Source: Tildeniella nuda ZEHNDER 1965/U140
Lineage (GTDB): Bacteria > Cyanobacteriota > Cyanobacteriia > Leptolyngbyales > Leptolyngbyaceae
Length of the DNA: 64,000 bases
Assembly (NCBI GenBank): GCA_019358895.1
Contig: JAHHIG010000004.1
Location: forward strand, 186,001-250,000
Reading direction: 5' to 3'
Under the pieces are notes generated by a model. It saw only the letters and a program-made list of their open reading frames with translations. It searched no databases and was not told the DNA's origin. Of the stretch, positions 31,091 through 40,649 are shown in pieces. Numbering within the stretch: position 1 is the stretch's first letter; each line of letters begins with the position of its first letter. The position numbers were made by a program, and so were the translations under genes.

Positions 31091-31254
31091 AGAGGGTGTT
31101 TGAAAAGGTATGGTCTGTAGCGTTAAGCACTCAGCGATCCCCCCTAGCCCCCCTTAAAAAGGGGGGGAAAGGCTTTTGTCGTCCCCCTTTTGAAGGGGGA
31201 TTGAGGGGGATCTAGCTTTTTGCTACTAACAGAAGGACTTTTTAAACATCCTCT
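31091..31254. mobile_element. TIR-bounded repeat element family 4, copy 1
   Basis: AGAGGGTGTTTGAAAAG ... CTTTTTAAACATCCTCT (17-bp TIR, 2 mismatches), TA next to both ends; core contains CCCCCTTAAAAAGGGGGG / CCCCCTTTTGAAGGGGG palindromes. Confidence 0.7.
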
Positions 31255-31350
31255 AAAGTGCCGTCATACAGAACAGCCATGTCAAGTCTTACTCATACGG
31301 TTTGTATCTTGAGGTCAAACTCTAGCGCTTCCAACTCTGCTCTCGTCGGA

Positions 31351-32841
31351 TTAGCTATGAAACCCATAGGCTTGCCAGTTTTGCAAGATGCGCTCCTGTA
31401 GGTCTTTGGGGTAGGCACCCGTGAACGAACTACGCTGTGGCAGTTTGTCACCCCACTCGTCAGGTGGCAAGCAGTTGTAGATCACTTTCGTTGTGTGCAT
31501 GGACATCTTTTCGCTTTGTTCAAGAAACGCCACGAGTGGGTTGGTGGCTTCATCGTTAAAGATGACTTCGCCTTTACTGCCAGGATAATTGCGGGTAGCA
31601 AACGCCCAGACTACTTCTTGAGTGTTGGTAATGTCGATGTCGTCGTTTACCACGATGTATTTTGGTGTACCCATCCCTGCTTTGGTTTTGAACAAAACCT
31701 CACCCAGCTTGTAACAAAGTTCAGAGGCGCTGGTGTTGGGCATCTGTTGTCGCCAGTTTCGCTCCATCGCGATCGCGTACCAGTGGTTAGCGCTCTCAAA
31801 CGGACTCCATGCCATCGCAACCGGATAGCCTGCTGTGCGGAGAGTATAAACAATTTCGGCAGCGTTGGGCACCCCCCAAGCCGTATGATTTTCCTCTACA
31901 GGTTCACCTGCGACCGAAATGGGCAGAATGGGCTGATTGCGATAGGTCATTGCCGTGACGTGATACACAGGCTTGGGGCTGCTTTGTCCAGTCCAGAGGT
32001 AGCCTGCGTATTCTCCCATTGGTCCTTCGGGCACGGTGTCAGCGATCGCGATCGTCCCCTCAAGTACAATTTCTGCGGTTGCAGGCACTTGCAAATCAAC
32101 CGTTTCACACTGTACAACGTCGATCGGCTCACCAAAGTAGGCACCCGCATAATCCGCCTCGCTCACATAATCTGGTAAAGGCATCCCGCCCACAAAGGGC
32201 AAGAAGGGTTCGACCCCTAGCGCCAGTGCAAACGGCATAGGTTTGTTGATGTCGAGCCAGGTTTGCCGCACCATCCCGATATGCTGATTAGGCGCAATGA
32301 TGCCTGCCATCCGATTGCGATCGACCAGCATGGTGCGGGCGATCGACCAATTTGTCCAGCGTTTATCCGGGGTTTGAGCAACGATGATGCCAAAAGTATT
32401 GAGATAGCGTCCGCCATCACCGTCATGCAGGAGTGGAGTGGGTAAGCGCAAGAGATCAACCTCATCGCCAATTAGGATGTTCTCTTTACAAGCGCCTGTT
32501 GCAACCAACTGAGGTGGAAGCAACGATCGCGATCGTGCCTGAACGAGTGCTGCAATGATCTCCCTACCCGTTGAGTCTGGAGGCAACCCCAGCGATAGCG
32601 CGATACGGGAAAGGTAGAGTCTGGGCTGGCGGCTGACTCCTCCAGGTGCGCCTAAAACCCGAAAGCCCTTCTCGATTCCCTTGATTGTGTTGAACAATGG
32701 CGCGGGCGCTCCGGTTTCGTAGCAGCGACGAGCAATTGCGCCGATCTCCAACTGCCAATTGACCGCTCGATCAATTTCCTGGACTTCACCGATTGCAGCC
32801 AGCGCCTCAATGTAGTCGCGTAAGCTCTTGAGATGATTCAT
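31351..32841 (-). CDS. UbiD family decarboxylase
   Basis: LRDYIEALAAIGEVQEIDRAVNWQLEIGAI, GPMGEYAGYLW, VVNDDIDITNTQEVVWAFATR. Confidence 0.92.
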   Translation of the reverse strand: MNHLKSLRDYIEALAAIGEVQEIDRAVNWQLEIGAIARRCYETGAPAPLFNTIKGIEKGFRVLGAPGGVSRQPRLYLSRIALSLGLPPDSTGREIIAALVQARSRSLLPPQLVATGACKENILIGDEVDLLRLPTPLLHDGDGGRYLNTFGIIVAQTPDKRWTNWSIARTMLVDRNRMAGIIAPNQHIGMVRQTWLDINKPMPFALALGVEPFLPFVGGMPLPDYVSEADYAGAYFGEPIDVVQCETVDLQVPATAEIVLEGTIAIADTVPEGPMGEYAGYLWTGQSSPKPVYHVTAMTYRNQPILPISVAGEPVEENHTAWGVPNAAEIVYTLRTAGYPVAMAWSPFESANHWYAIAMERNWRQQMPNTSASELCYKLGEVLFKTKAGMGTPKYIVVNDDIDITNTQEVVWAFATRNYPGSKGEVIFNDEATNPLVAFLEQSEKMSMHTTKVIYNCLPPDEWGDKLPQRSSFTGAYPKDLQERILQNWQAYGFHS

Positions 32842-32869
32842 GAATTAAAGGTTTCAGGGGTTTGGTCTT

Positions 32870-33042
32870 AGAGGTTGTTTGAAAAGTGTCTGGCGGTTAA
32901 AACCGCGACTACGTAAACAAAGTCCGCCTGCGCGGACGACCGCAGAGTAAGGGTTTTATCACCTGCAACGGCAGGTTTTGCCTCTGTAGCCGCGACTTCA
33001 GTCGCCAATGCTACAAGCATCTGGACTTTTAAAACGTCCTCT
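32870..33042. mobile_element. TIR-bounded repeat element family 4, copy 2 (different core)
   Basis: AGAGGTTGTTTGAAAAG ... CTTTTAAAACGTCCTCT TIRs matching 31091-31254; core GGCGGTTAAAACCGCGACTACGTAAACAAAGTCCGCCTGCGCGGAC... unrelated to copy 1. Confidence 0.7.
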
Positions 33043-33064
33043 TAGCTCAATCGTCGCGATCGCT

Positions 33065-34654
33065 TCAGGACAGGTCTACCCACACAGTCTTCGTTTGCAG
33101 GTAGAACTCCAGCGCTTCCCAGCCTTGCTCTCGCCCATAGCCGCTCATCTTGTAGCCACCAAACGGCGCAGACGGATCAAAATGACCGTAGGTGTTCACC
33201 CAAACCGTGCCTGCTTTTAACCGTGCCGCTGCTTTGTGTGCCTTTTTGATGTCGCGGGTATGCACCCCAGATGCCAAGCCATACTGGTTGCTGTTGGCAA
33301 TGCGAATGGCATCGTCAAACCCATCAAAGGGAATGATGGCAAGAATCGGACCAAAGGACTCTTCGCGGGCGATCGTCATTTCACTGTTGACATCTGCAAA
33401 CACCGTCGGCTCGACAAAGTAACCTTTACCTGTGCCAATGTCTGCGGCTTTGCCCCCTGCAACGAGACGGGCACCATCTTGCTTACCCACTTCCATGTAG
33501 CTGAGGACTTTATCGTATTCACTCTTGTTGGCGATCGGACCCATCTGGCTGGTTGAATCCAGTGGATCGCCCGGTTTAGTGTCTAGGGCACGCTGCCGAA
33601 CGCGATCAACTACTTCGTCATAGATCGATCGCTCCACCAACATGCGCGACCCGGCATAGCAGATTTCACCCTTGTTGTAGAACATCCCGTCATACGCGGT
33701 TTGGGTTGCGGCATCCAGATCGGCATCGGCAAAAATGATGTTGGCACTCTTGCCGCCCAACTCCATCGTCAAATGCTTCAAGGTATCTGCCGAGTCTTTG
33801 ATCACCCGAATCCCGCTGGCAGTAGACCCTGTAATCGCTACCTTTTCAATGCCGGGATGAGTGGAGAGGGCATTGCCAACGGTGCCACCGGGACCGGGTA
33901 CAACGTTAAACACACCGGGCGGCACACCCGCTTCTGCCATGATTTGAGCGACTTTCAGCGCTGAAAGGGGCGTTGCCGATGCAGGCTTGTGGATGAGCGT
34001 ATTACCCGCCGCAAGGGCAGGGGCAAACTTGCTAATGGAAAGAATGAGTGGAAAATTGAACGGTGTGATGGCAGCGACAACCCCCAGCGGTTCGCGCAGG
34101 GTATAGGTGTGTAGACCTTTGGTGGTTTGCTTCACCGAACCTTCAATCTTGCTTGCCCAGCCTGCGTAGTAGTGAAACATCTTAGCAAGGTGGGGAATGT
34201 CTACACTCATCGAATCGGTAAACAGCCGCCCCATTTCTTTAGCTTGCAGAAAAGCAAGTTCCTCACCGTATTTGTGGAACAGGTCGCCAACTCTCCACAG
34301 AATTTCGCCGCGATCGTGTCCACTCAACTCACCCCAATCTGACTCAAACGCACTATTTGCCGCTTCGACCGCAGCTTCGACATCTTCAACCGTGCCCTCG
34401 GCAAGCTGAGCGATTTCTGCTTCAGTGGTGGGGTCAATGACCGGAAACGTCTTGCTGCTGGCGGAATCGCGCCACTCGCCATTGATATACAGCTTCTTAA
34501 GCGAAATGGGAAAGTCTGGGCGGACTGCGGTAGATGTGGTTGCCGCATTGCTATCGGTGGTCTTTGTTGGAGCATCTGATTGCTCGATACCAAGCTGACC
34601 ATCGCAGATCTTCATAAGTGCTCTCTGTAACGCTTTTTGAAGAGTAGGAGACAC
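33065..34654 (-). CDS. NAD(P)-dependent aldehyde dehydrogenase
   Basis: YINGEWRDSASSKTFPVIDPTTEAEIA, LTMELGGKSANIIFADADLD, NKGEICYAGSRM, PFGGYKMSGYGREQGWEAL. Confidence 0.93.
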   Translation of the reverse strand: MSPTLQKALQRALMKICDGQLGIEQSDAPTKTTDSNAATTSTAVRPDFPISLKKLYINGEWRDSASSKTFPVIDPTTEAEIAQLAEGTVEDVEAAVEAANSAFESDWGELSGHDRGEILWRVGDLFHKYGEELAFLQAKEMGRLFTDSMSVDIPHLAKMFHYYAGWASKIEGSVKQTTKGLHTYTLREPLGVVAAITPFNFPLILSISKFAPALAAGNTLIHKPASATPLSALKVAQIMAEAGVPPGVFNVVPGPGGTVGNALSTHPGIEKVAITGSTASGIRVIKDSADTLKHLTMELGGKSANIIFADADLDAATQTAYDGMFYNKGEICYAGSRMLVERSIYDEVVDRVRQRALDTKPGDPLDSTSQMGPIANKSEYDKVLSYMEVGKQDGARLVAGGKAADIGTGKGYFVEPTVFADVNSEMTIAREESFGPILAIIPFDGFDDAIRIANSNQYGLASGVHTRDIKKAHKAAARLKAGTVWVNTYGHFDPSAPFGGYKMSGYGREQGWEALEFYLQTKTVWVDLS

Positions 34655-34718
34655 AACCCTCAGTCGTCACGATTGATTCTTGCGTTTTTTATGGCAATCT
34701 TGCGGTGGCAGCAGTTCC

Positions 34719-35615
34719 TTACAGGCGCTCTCGATATGCCCTGGGCGTTATGCCTGTAAACTTGCGAAACTGAACGGTGAATTGACTTTGATCCGCGAAG
34801 CCAACACGATGCGCGATCGCACTCATCGACAAAGCGCTGCTCTTGAGCCATACCTTTGCCCGCTCGATTCGCTGTTGCAAGACGTACTGATACGGCGAAA
34901 TGCCCATCGACTGCTTAAACAAGCGGGCAAAGTAGTACTGGCTCATGTCTAGCTCACGGGCGATCGCGGCTAAGCTAAGCTCTTGATCGAGATGGTCGTT
35001 AATGTAGTCGATCGCCTGCTGCAACTTGCGCTGAGATAAGCCCCGGTACTCTTGTAAAGGCTGCTGCCAGGTGGAATACGATCGCAGCAGATGGATGGAG
35101 AGTGCTGTCGTTAGTGAATCGACAAAGAGCCGACTGCCTACCCCGTTTGAGGTTATTTCAGACTTAAGCGCCTGCCCAATTTGGTAAATGAGTGGATCAG
35201 GGGTGGCAAACTGAGGGATGAGTTCAATGCGATCGACATTCACCGCTTCATAAGCCACCTGGGCGAGATGATCAGGCTCAAGAAACAGTAAGGTAAAACT
35301 CCCTTCACGATCCCAGACTGCCTGATGCTGCACGGTTGCTGGCACAAGCACCACCTGTGGGGAGCTAAGCACTTCACTCTGTCTGCGCCCATCCAACACC
35401 CGCTCCGACTGCACCTCACAGTCAGCTTCGTGAACCATCAGCATATGCCGGGTATGGGCGTACTCAGGTGTTTCCCAGGCAGGTTGGCGGTGCTGCTGGA
35501 GGTAAATACCATCCCACGCAAAGTCCTGGCTTGTCAGCAGCGGTGGTCGTGCTAAGACCTGCAAAACCTCACTTTCCTGAGTGAAGTCAACAGTGAGTCG
35601 ATTCGGTTCCGGCAT
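34719..35615 (-). CDS. AraC family transcriptional regulator
   Basis: C-term ELSLAAIARELDMSQYYFARLFKQSMGISPYQYVLQQRIERAKVWLKSSALSMSAIAHRVGFADQSQFTVQFRKFTGITPRAYR. Confidence 0.93.
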   Translation of the reverse strand: MPEPNRLTVDFTQESEVLQVLARPPLLTSQDFAWDGIYLQQHRQPAWETPEYAHTRHMLMVHEADCEVQSERVLDGRRQSEVLSSPQVVLVPATVQHQAVWDREGSFTLLFLEPDHLAQVAYEAVNVDRIELIPQFATPDPLIYQIGQALKSEITSNGVGSRLFVDSLTTALSIHLLRSYSTWQQPLQEYRGLSQRKLQQAIDYINDHLDQELSLAAIARELDMSQYYFARLFKQSMGISPYQYVLQQRIERAKVWLKSSALSMSAIAHRVGFADQSQFTVQFRKFTGITPRAYRERL

Positions 35616-35698
35616 GACGGCTATTATTAGAAAGGCGCTTACATCGTTTTGGTTCTGATCATGGCATCAGTTTCAACACATTGATGTCATCAGCTTGA

Positions 35699-35800
35699 CA
35701 ACTTATCTACGTCCTGTCCGAAGCAAGTTTGCACATTTTAAAGGTAATAGAGGCAGCACGGCGATCGGTAGAAACCGGGCAGACTACTGCACTGGAGTAA
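35699..35800 (+). pseudogene. Degraded 3' end of a Gfo/Idh/MocA paralogue
   Basis: Translates ...LIYVLSEASLHILKVIEAARRSVETGQTTALE*, aligning with LYVTPETSLYTLKVAEAARRSTEIEQTIVVE* at the end of the 27937-28956 gene. Confidence 0.8.
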
Positions 35801-35897
35801 TATATCCCTGATGCTGAGCTAAATAACTCAGCGCAAACGAGAATGTTTCTCCGCAAGCTTCAAGAGAGGTAAATTTGGGTGTCCAATGCAATGGTGC
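35784..35897 (-). pseudogene. C-terminal remnant of a second gene, convergent with the Gfo/Idh tail
   Basis: Minus strand reads APLHWTPKFTSLEACGETFSFALSYLAQHQGYITPVQ* with no start; truncated at a GGTGCGTT...AACGCACC palindrome; family not identified. Confidence 0.45.
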
Positions 35898-35920
35898 GTT
35901 TACTTTGTAGTAACGCACCC
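35893..35920. repeat. Palindromic repeat fragment (GGTGCGTT/AACGCACC)
   Basis: ggtgcgtttactttgtagtaacgcaccctac; resembles the core of family 2 elements. Confidence 0.6.
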
Positions 35921-36151
35921 TACAAGAGCGGCGATCGTACTGTTTGGCTTGAGGTAGTGGCTTGCACTCCTTTACCGATGCGCTGTGAGAGTGGCGGGCG
36001 TTGCCTGAGTCGCTTCTGTCACACTAAACCCAGAGAGAAACTGTAGCTTAGATTAAGGTCAGCGAACTGGTGCTAATCTGTCATCTTAGTTTCAACTACT
36101 CGTCTTTCAGCAACGGCTCCTAGCGTATGGTTACTTCTGCTAACAAAGGTC

Positions 36152-38560
36152 TCAGTTTAGCGGTAGATCGTCGTCATCGCCCGGCAGGATGCGAACGCGG
36201 GCATACTTTAGCCCCGATACACCTTGGAGTGGCTGCACAGTGCCGCGATCGATCTGACTATCCACCCAGCCTTCACGCATCAGGTAGCGGAGATATTGCT
36301 GATATTCTGCCCACTCTTCCTCGGTAGAAAAGACCAGGGTGAGCATTCCCGGTTGCGTGATGCGAGTATTGGTTTGTTCGTCGATCGCCTTATCAATTCG
36401 CTTTTTGACGATTTCGTAGCGGGTATCGCGGCTCCCGCGCACGTCAAACATGCGCTCTGTAGTTTCGTCGTGGAAAATGTCAACGGTTGCATCCTGCACG
36501 AGAACAAGATGCGTCACTTGCATATGGGTACTGTGCTTTTCGAGCAGGCGAAAAGCAGTTCTGGCACAGTCACAGACGGCACGAAGCTGCTCATAGCGTA
36601 GACTTCGGAGTTGAAAGCTGCCAAATTTAAGGTCGATCGATGCCCCAGCATAAAGCATGTGATCGATCCCATCGGTTGCCTCAATGTCGCAGTAGTGAGG
36701 CGTGATCCGCTGCATTGCTTCCTGCCAGCGCTCCCAGGTTTCCCGTAGTAGCACGTTGATGGTATTTACCATGTTGTCATAGTGGGTTCGCGCTCGATAG
36801 ACGCATTCGTGATCGTTGGCGCAAGCCTCATGGTAGGCGTTGATCGCTGCGATCGCCGTTTCCCCGCATTGTGCAAAATAGTCAAAGTAAATTTCTAGAT
36901 GGTCACGCAGATAGCGCAGACGACTTACTTCAGCATCGACCGTCACGCCTTCCTGCATCTGGCGAATGTGTTCCAGCAAATCCAACCGCAGTTGTTCGCC
37001 TAGCGCTGTTGCTTTGGCGTTGCAGGCAGAATCAACGACGGTCAGCGCGAGATGAAACTGCTCCAGCAAATCGGCTTGAATGGCAAGATTGCGTTCGTTA
37101 GACGAGCCTCGAATATCGGAAATACCGTACAGGGGATACACGTTGGTGAACGCGATCGGCTCTGGTGGTAAGCCCATGCCCCGACGCTCGGCTTCCTGCA
37201 AAAAGCGCCACTCGACAGCGGGGTGAATGTTGGTAATCAACCGCTGTTGTACCAGTTGCCGCTGGGCAGTCGTCAGCGATCGCGTGAAGGCAGGAATGAG
37301 CTGCTCGGCATGGCGACGGTCTAAGGCATCAAACGTATAGGGTCGATCGCTCAGTAGAGCCACAACGCCAACGGCACCGGGCGGCTTGAGGGCTGGGCTT
37401 GCAGCTTGAAGCGGAGCGCTAGGGTCTAATGCAGCGCCTTCCTGATCGCCTGTGCCAATACTGGGTGCCAGCAGCGGGATGAGCAACAAAGAGCGCACAC
37501 CCATTTTGAGCAGTTGCCGTCCGCCATCGGTGCGGGGATCTTGAGCCAAATCAGCAACGGCATACACCTGATTGGTGCGGAGAGCGTGCATGAAATGGGA
37601 CTCTTGCAACGACTCTAGAGGATATAGCGTTGTGTGTGGCTCGTCGCTTAACGATCCCATAAACAACCGCACCTGATCGGTTTCAATACTCAGTAACAGC
37701 GTATTCTGGGCGCGAAAGAGCGATCGCAGTTGCTGATTCAGTTCGCTAAATTTATGGGTACGCAGAATGGAATCGCGATCGATCAGCAGTTGCGTGATGC
37801 GGCGGATAATCTCTCGTTCGGTTACGTCCAGTCCTTCCAGCAGCAGCCAACCTTCGGTCTGGTAATACTCTAGCTGCTGTTCGAGTCGTTCGCACTGCAT
37901 GGGATCAGCCAGGGCAGCTTCGATCGCAGGTAGCGCCATTGCTTGAAGACTCAGCGCCGCATCATCAACTTGTGTGTTTAGGCGCGTAAGTTGCAGTTGA
38001 TCGGAGCGCAACCAGAACTCAACGTAGCGTGGTTCAGGGTGTAGCGGGCTTCGCAGCGAAATCATCACGGGTTCGTCTAGCAAGCGAGAACCTTGCAAAT
38101 CGACGTGATAAAACTGTTGCAGCACTCGATGCAGTAGATGTCGGCGATACAGCCGCTGGATTGCCCCGTTGTCTGCTTCATTCAGCAAGTGCTGGAGTAC
38201 CTGCCCCAATTCTCCCTGTGCGCCTGTGGTGGTCAGCCCCAGAAGCTGACAGAAGTAATCATTAGCGTAGTGCAACGTCATCGTCGTCGGGTCGATCGTG
38301 GCAATAAGGAGCCGACTGCACTGCTGAAAATAGCTTAACCAGGCGTAGGTATCTGCTGGAGCAGAGGCGATCTCTGGCTGAACGGTCAAAGTCGTTGACG
38401 GCGATTCTGGTTCAACGGTTGGGCGATCGGGCGATTGAATCAACGTGCTAACACTCTGAGTCACGGCTTCATGCTCGTTCAAGGGCATATTCGTCACTGA
38501 CTCAGAAGAATGCATGGTAGTTTGCCTCAAATTGATGAACACTTGCAAGGTGAGTAACAC
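36152..38560 (-). CDS. PAS/GAF-type sensory protein, cyanobacterial
   Basis: 802-aa ORF; GAF-like segment (NQVYAVADLAQDPRTDGGRQLLKMGVRSLLLIPLL...GVVALLSDRPYTFDALDRRHAEQL); start uncertain. Confidence 0.7.
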   Translation of the reverse strand: MLLTLQVFINLRQTTMHSSESVTNMPLNEHEAVTQSVSTLIQSPDRPTVEPESPSTTLTVQPEIASAPADTYAWLSYFQQCSRLLIATIDPTTMTLHYANDYFCQLLGLTTTGAQGELGQVLQHLLNEADNGAIQRLYRRHLLHRVLQQFYHVDLQGSRLLDEPVMISLRSPLHPEPRYVEFWLRSDQLQLTRLNTQVDDAALSLQAMALPAIEAALADPMQCERLEQQLEYYQTEGWLLLEGLDVTEREIIRRITQLLIDRDSILRTHKFSELNQQLRSLFRAQNTLLLSIETDQVRLFMGSLSDEPHTTLYPLESLQESHFMHALRTNQVYAVADLAQDPRTDGGRQLLKMGVRSLLLIPLLAPSIGTGDQEGAALDPSAPLQAASPALKPPGAVGVVALLSDRPYTFDALDRRHAEQLIPAFTRSLTTAQRQLVQQRLITNIHPAVEWRFLQEAERRGMGLPPEPIAFTNVYPLYGISDIRGSSNERNLAIQADLLEQFHLALTVVDSACNAKATALGEQLRLDLLEHIRQMQEGVTVDAEVSRLRYLRDHLEIYFDYFAQCGETAIAAINAYHEACANDHECVYRARTHYDNMVNTINVLLRETWERWQEAMQRITPHYCDIEATDGIDHMLYAGASIDLKFGSFQLRSLRYEQLRAVCDCARTAFRLLEKHSTHMQVTHLVLVQDATVDIFHDETTERMFDVRGSRDTRYEIVKKRIDKAIDEQTNTRITQPGMLTLVFSTEEEWAEYQQYLRYLMREGWVDSQIDRGTVQPLQGVSGLKYARVRILPGDDDDLPLN

Positions 38561-38876
38561 TTCAGGTCGCTAGACGCTAGTGTGCCCCAATAACCATTTT
38601 CTTTTTGTCATACGGTTATTCATGGCGGTTATTCATGGCGATCGCTTAACACTGCCAGAACAATTCTTCTTCCAGGCTACTGCAAGGTTTTTCTAAGTAC
38701 TTGCTTAACGGGTAACAACACGCTTCTCCTCCTTTATTTCAGCCTTTTTAGAGATTCACCGGATCAAGCGAACCGAAAGCGCTAATCTGGATAAAGAGCA
38801 GGCAGCATTTTGCTGTCGGGCACGCTCTCGTGCAACGATGCCACGATTGTGGACAATTAATTAGCTGGCAAAATCC

Positions 38877-40343
38877 ATGTTTGAAGCACTTTCCGATCGC
38901 CTGGAGTCTACCTGGAAAAAGCTGCGCGGTCAGGACAAGATCTCTGAAACGAACATCAAAGACGCAGTGCGTGAAGTGCGACGGGCGCTGCTCGAAGCGG
39001 ATGTGAACCTCCAGGTTGTCAAAGACTTTGTGGCAGCGGTCGAAACCAAGGCACAGGGTGCAGCGGTGATTGCCGGAGTGCGCCCCGACCAGCAGTTTAT
39101 CGAAATCGTCCACAACGAACTCATAGCGGTGATGGGCGGCGATCATGCGCCTCTGGCAAGGGCGGATACTGCCCCGACGGTCATTTTGATGGCGGGTTTG
39201 CAGGGCACGGGTAAAACCACTGCGACCGCGAAACTGGCACTGCATTTACGCAAAGAAAACCGCTCTACGCTGCTTGTGGCAACGGATGTATACCGCCCAG
39301 CGGCGATCGACCAGCTCATCACCCTCGGTCGGCAAATTGATGTACCCGTCTTTGAATTGGGCAACGATGCGAACCCCGTTGAAATTGCTCGTCAGGGGGT
39401 CGAAAAGGCAAAAGCAGACGGCATCAATACCGTCATTATCGACACTGCCGGACGCTTGCAAATTGACGAAAGCATGATGGCAGAACTGGCGCAGATTAAG
39501 AACACTGTGCAGCCCCACGAAGTCTTGCTGGTCGTCGATGCCATGACGGGGCAAGAAGCCGCCAACCTTACCCAGACCTTTCACGACCAGATTGGCATTA
39601 CGGGTGCCATTTTGACCAAGATGGACGGTGATACACGGGGTGGTGCAGCGCTTTCAGTCCGGCAAATCTCCGGTCAGCCCATCAAATTTATTGGTGTGGG
39701 CGAAAAAGTGGAGGCATTGCAGCCCTTTTATCCCGATCGCATGGCATCGCGCATTCTGGGTATGGGTGATGTCCTCACCCTCGTCGAGAAGGCGCAAGAA
39801 GAAGTAGACCTGGCAGATGCCGAAAAAATGCAGGAGAAAATTCTCTCTGCCAAGTTCGACTTCACCGATTTTCTCAAGCAAACCCGGATGCTCAAAAATA
39901 TGGGTTCGCTGGGCGGGATCATGAAAATGCTCCCTGGAATGGGCAAGATCAGTGATGAACAGCTCCAGCAGGGCGAAAAGCAACTCAAACGTGCCGAAGC
40001 GATGATCGGCTCTATGACCGTTCAGGAACGCAAGAATCCTGAACTGCTGTCGGGTTCACCGAGCCGTCGTCGTCGTGTGGCGCGGGGTGCTGGCTATGGC
40101 GAAAGCGATGTGAGCAAGCTGGTGAGTGATTTCCAAAAAATGCGATCGCTCATGCAGCAAATGGGGCAAGGACGCTTCCCCGGTATGGGCGGGATGCCCG
40201 GTATGGGTGGAATGCCAGGAATGCCCGGTATGGGCGCTGCTCCCAGCGGTAACCGTTCACCTCAACCGGGCTGGCGCGGTTATGCGACAGGAAGTAACAA
40301 GAAGAAAAAGGACAAGAAGAAAAAAGGCTTTGGAAATCTGTAG
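38877..40343 (+). CDS. ffh: Signal recognition particle protein
   Basis: LMAGLQGTGKTTATAKLA, DVYRPAAIDQL, DTAGRLQIDE, TKMDGDTRGGAALS, Gly/Met-rich C-terminus. Confidence 0.97.
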   Translation: MFEALSDRLESTWKKLRGQDKISETNIKDAVREVRRALLEADVNLQVVKDFVAAVETKAQGAAVIAGVRPDQQFIEIVHNELIAVMGGDHAPLARADTAPTVILMAGLQGTGKTTATAKLALHLRKENRSTLLVATDVYRPAAIDQLITLGRQIDVPVFELGNDANPVEIARQGVEKAKADGINTVIIDTAGRLQIDESMMAELAQIKNTVQPHEVLLVVDAMTGQEAANLTQTFHDQIGITGAILTKMDGDTRGGAALSVRQISGQPIKFIGVGEKVEALQPFYPDRMASRILGMGDVLTLVEKAQEEVDLADAEKMQEKILSAKFDFTDFLKQTRMLKNMGSLGGIMKMLPGMGKISDEQLQQGEKQLKRAEAMIGSMTVQERKNPELLSGSPSRRRRVARGAGYGESDVSKLVSDFQKMRSLMQQMGQGRFPGMGGMPGMGGMPGMPGMGAAPSGNRSPQPGWRGYATGSNKKKKDKKKKGFGNL

Positions 40344-40649
40344 CAACGCAAAGTGACACACTCATGCTCTGTTTTGCCCTCTCTACAGGCTGTACGGCAG
40401 TTGTAATCATCAGTCATGGTTGTATTCTAGTAGTGCCACCTGTAACCCCTAAGTACAAGCGATCGCGTGACTTCTATCCCGCAAGCACTGCGTTAAGCAA
40501 CCCATTGACAACACGGGTGTAAGCCTCTGTCGTGAGGCACTAGCGGTTTACCAGATGAAAGACTGTCTCTTGCTAGATCTAGAATGAGTCGCTTTATGGC
40601 AAGTTGGGTTGTACACTTCTGCTAGAAAACCTTTGCGATAGGTTTTGCG

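Noticed and set aside
31495-32178. 227-aa plus-strand ORF
   Set aside because: Lies antisense within the well-supported UbiD gene; no recognisable domain.
40170-40240. Gly/Met tandem repeat in ffh
   Set aside because: Normal feature of the Ffh M-domain tail.
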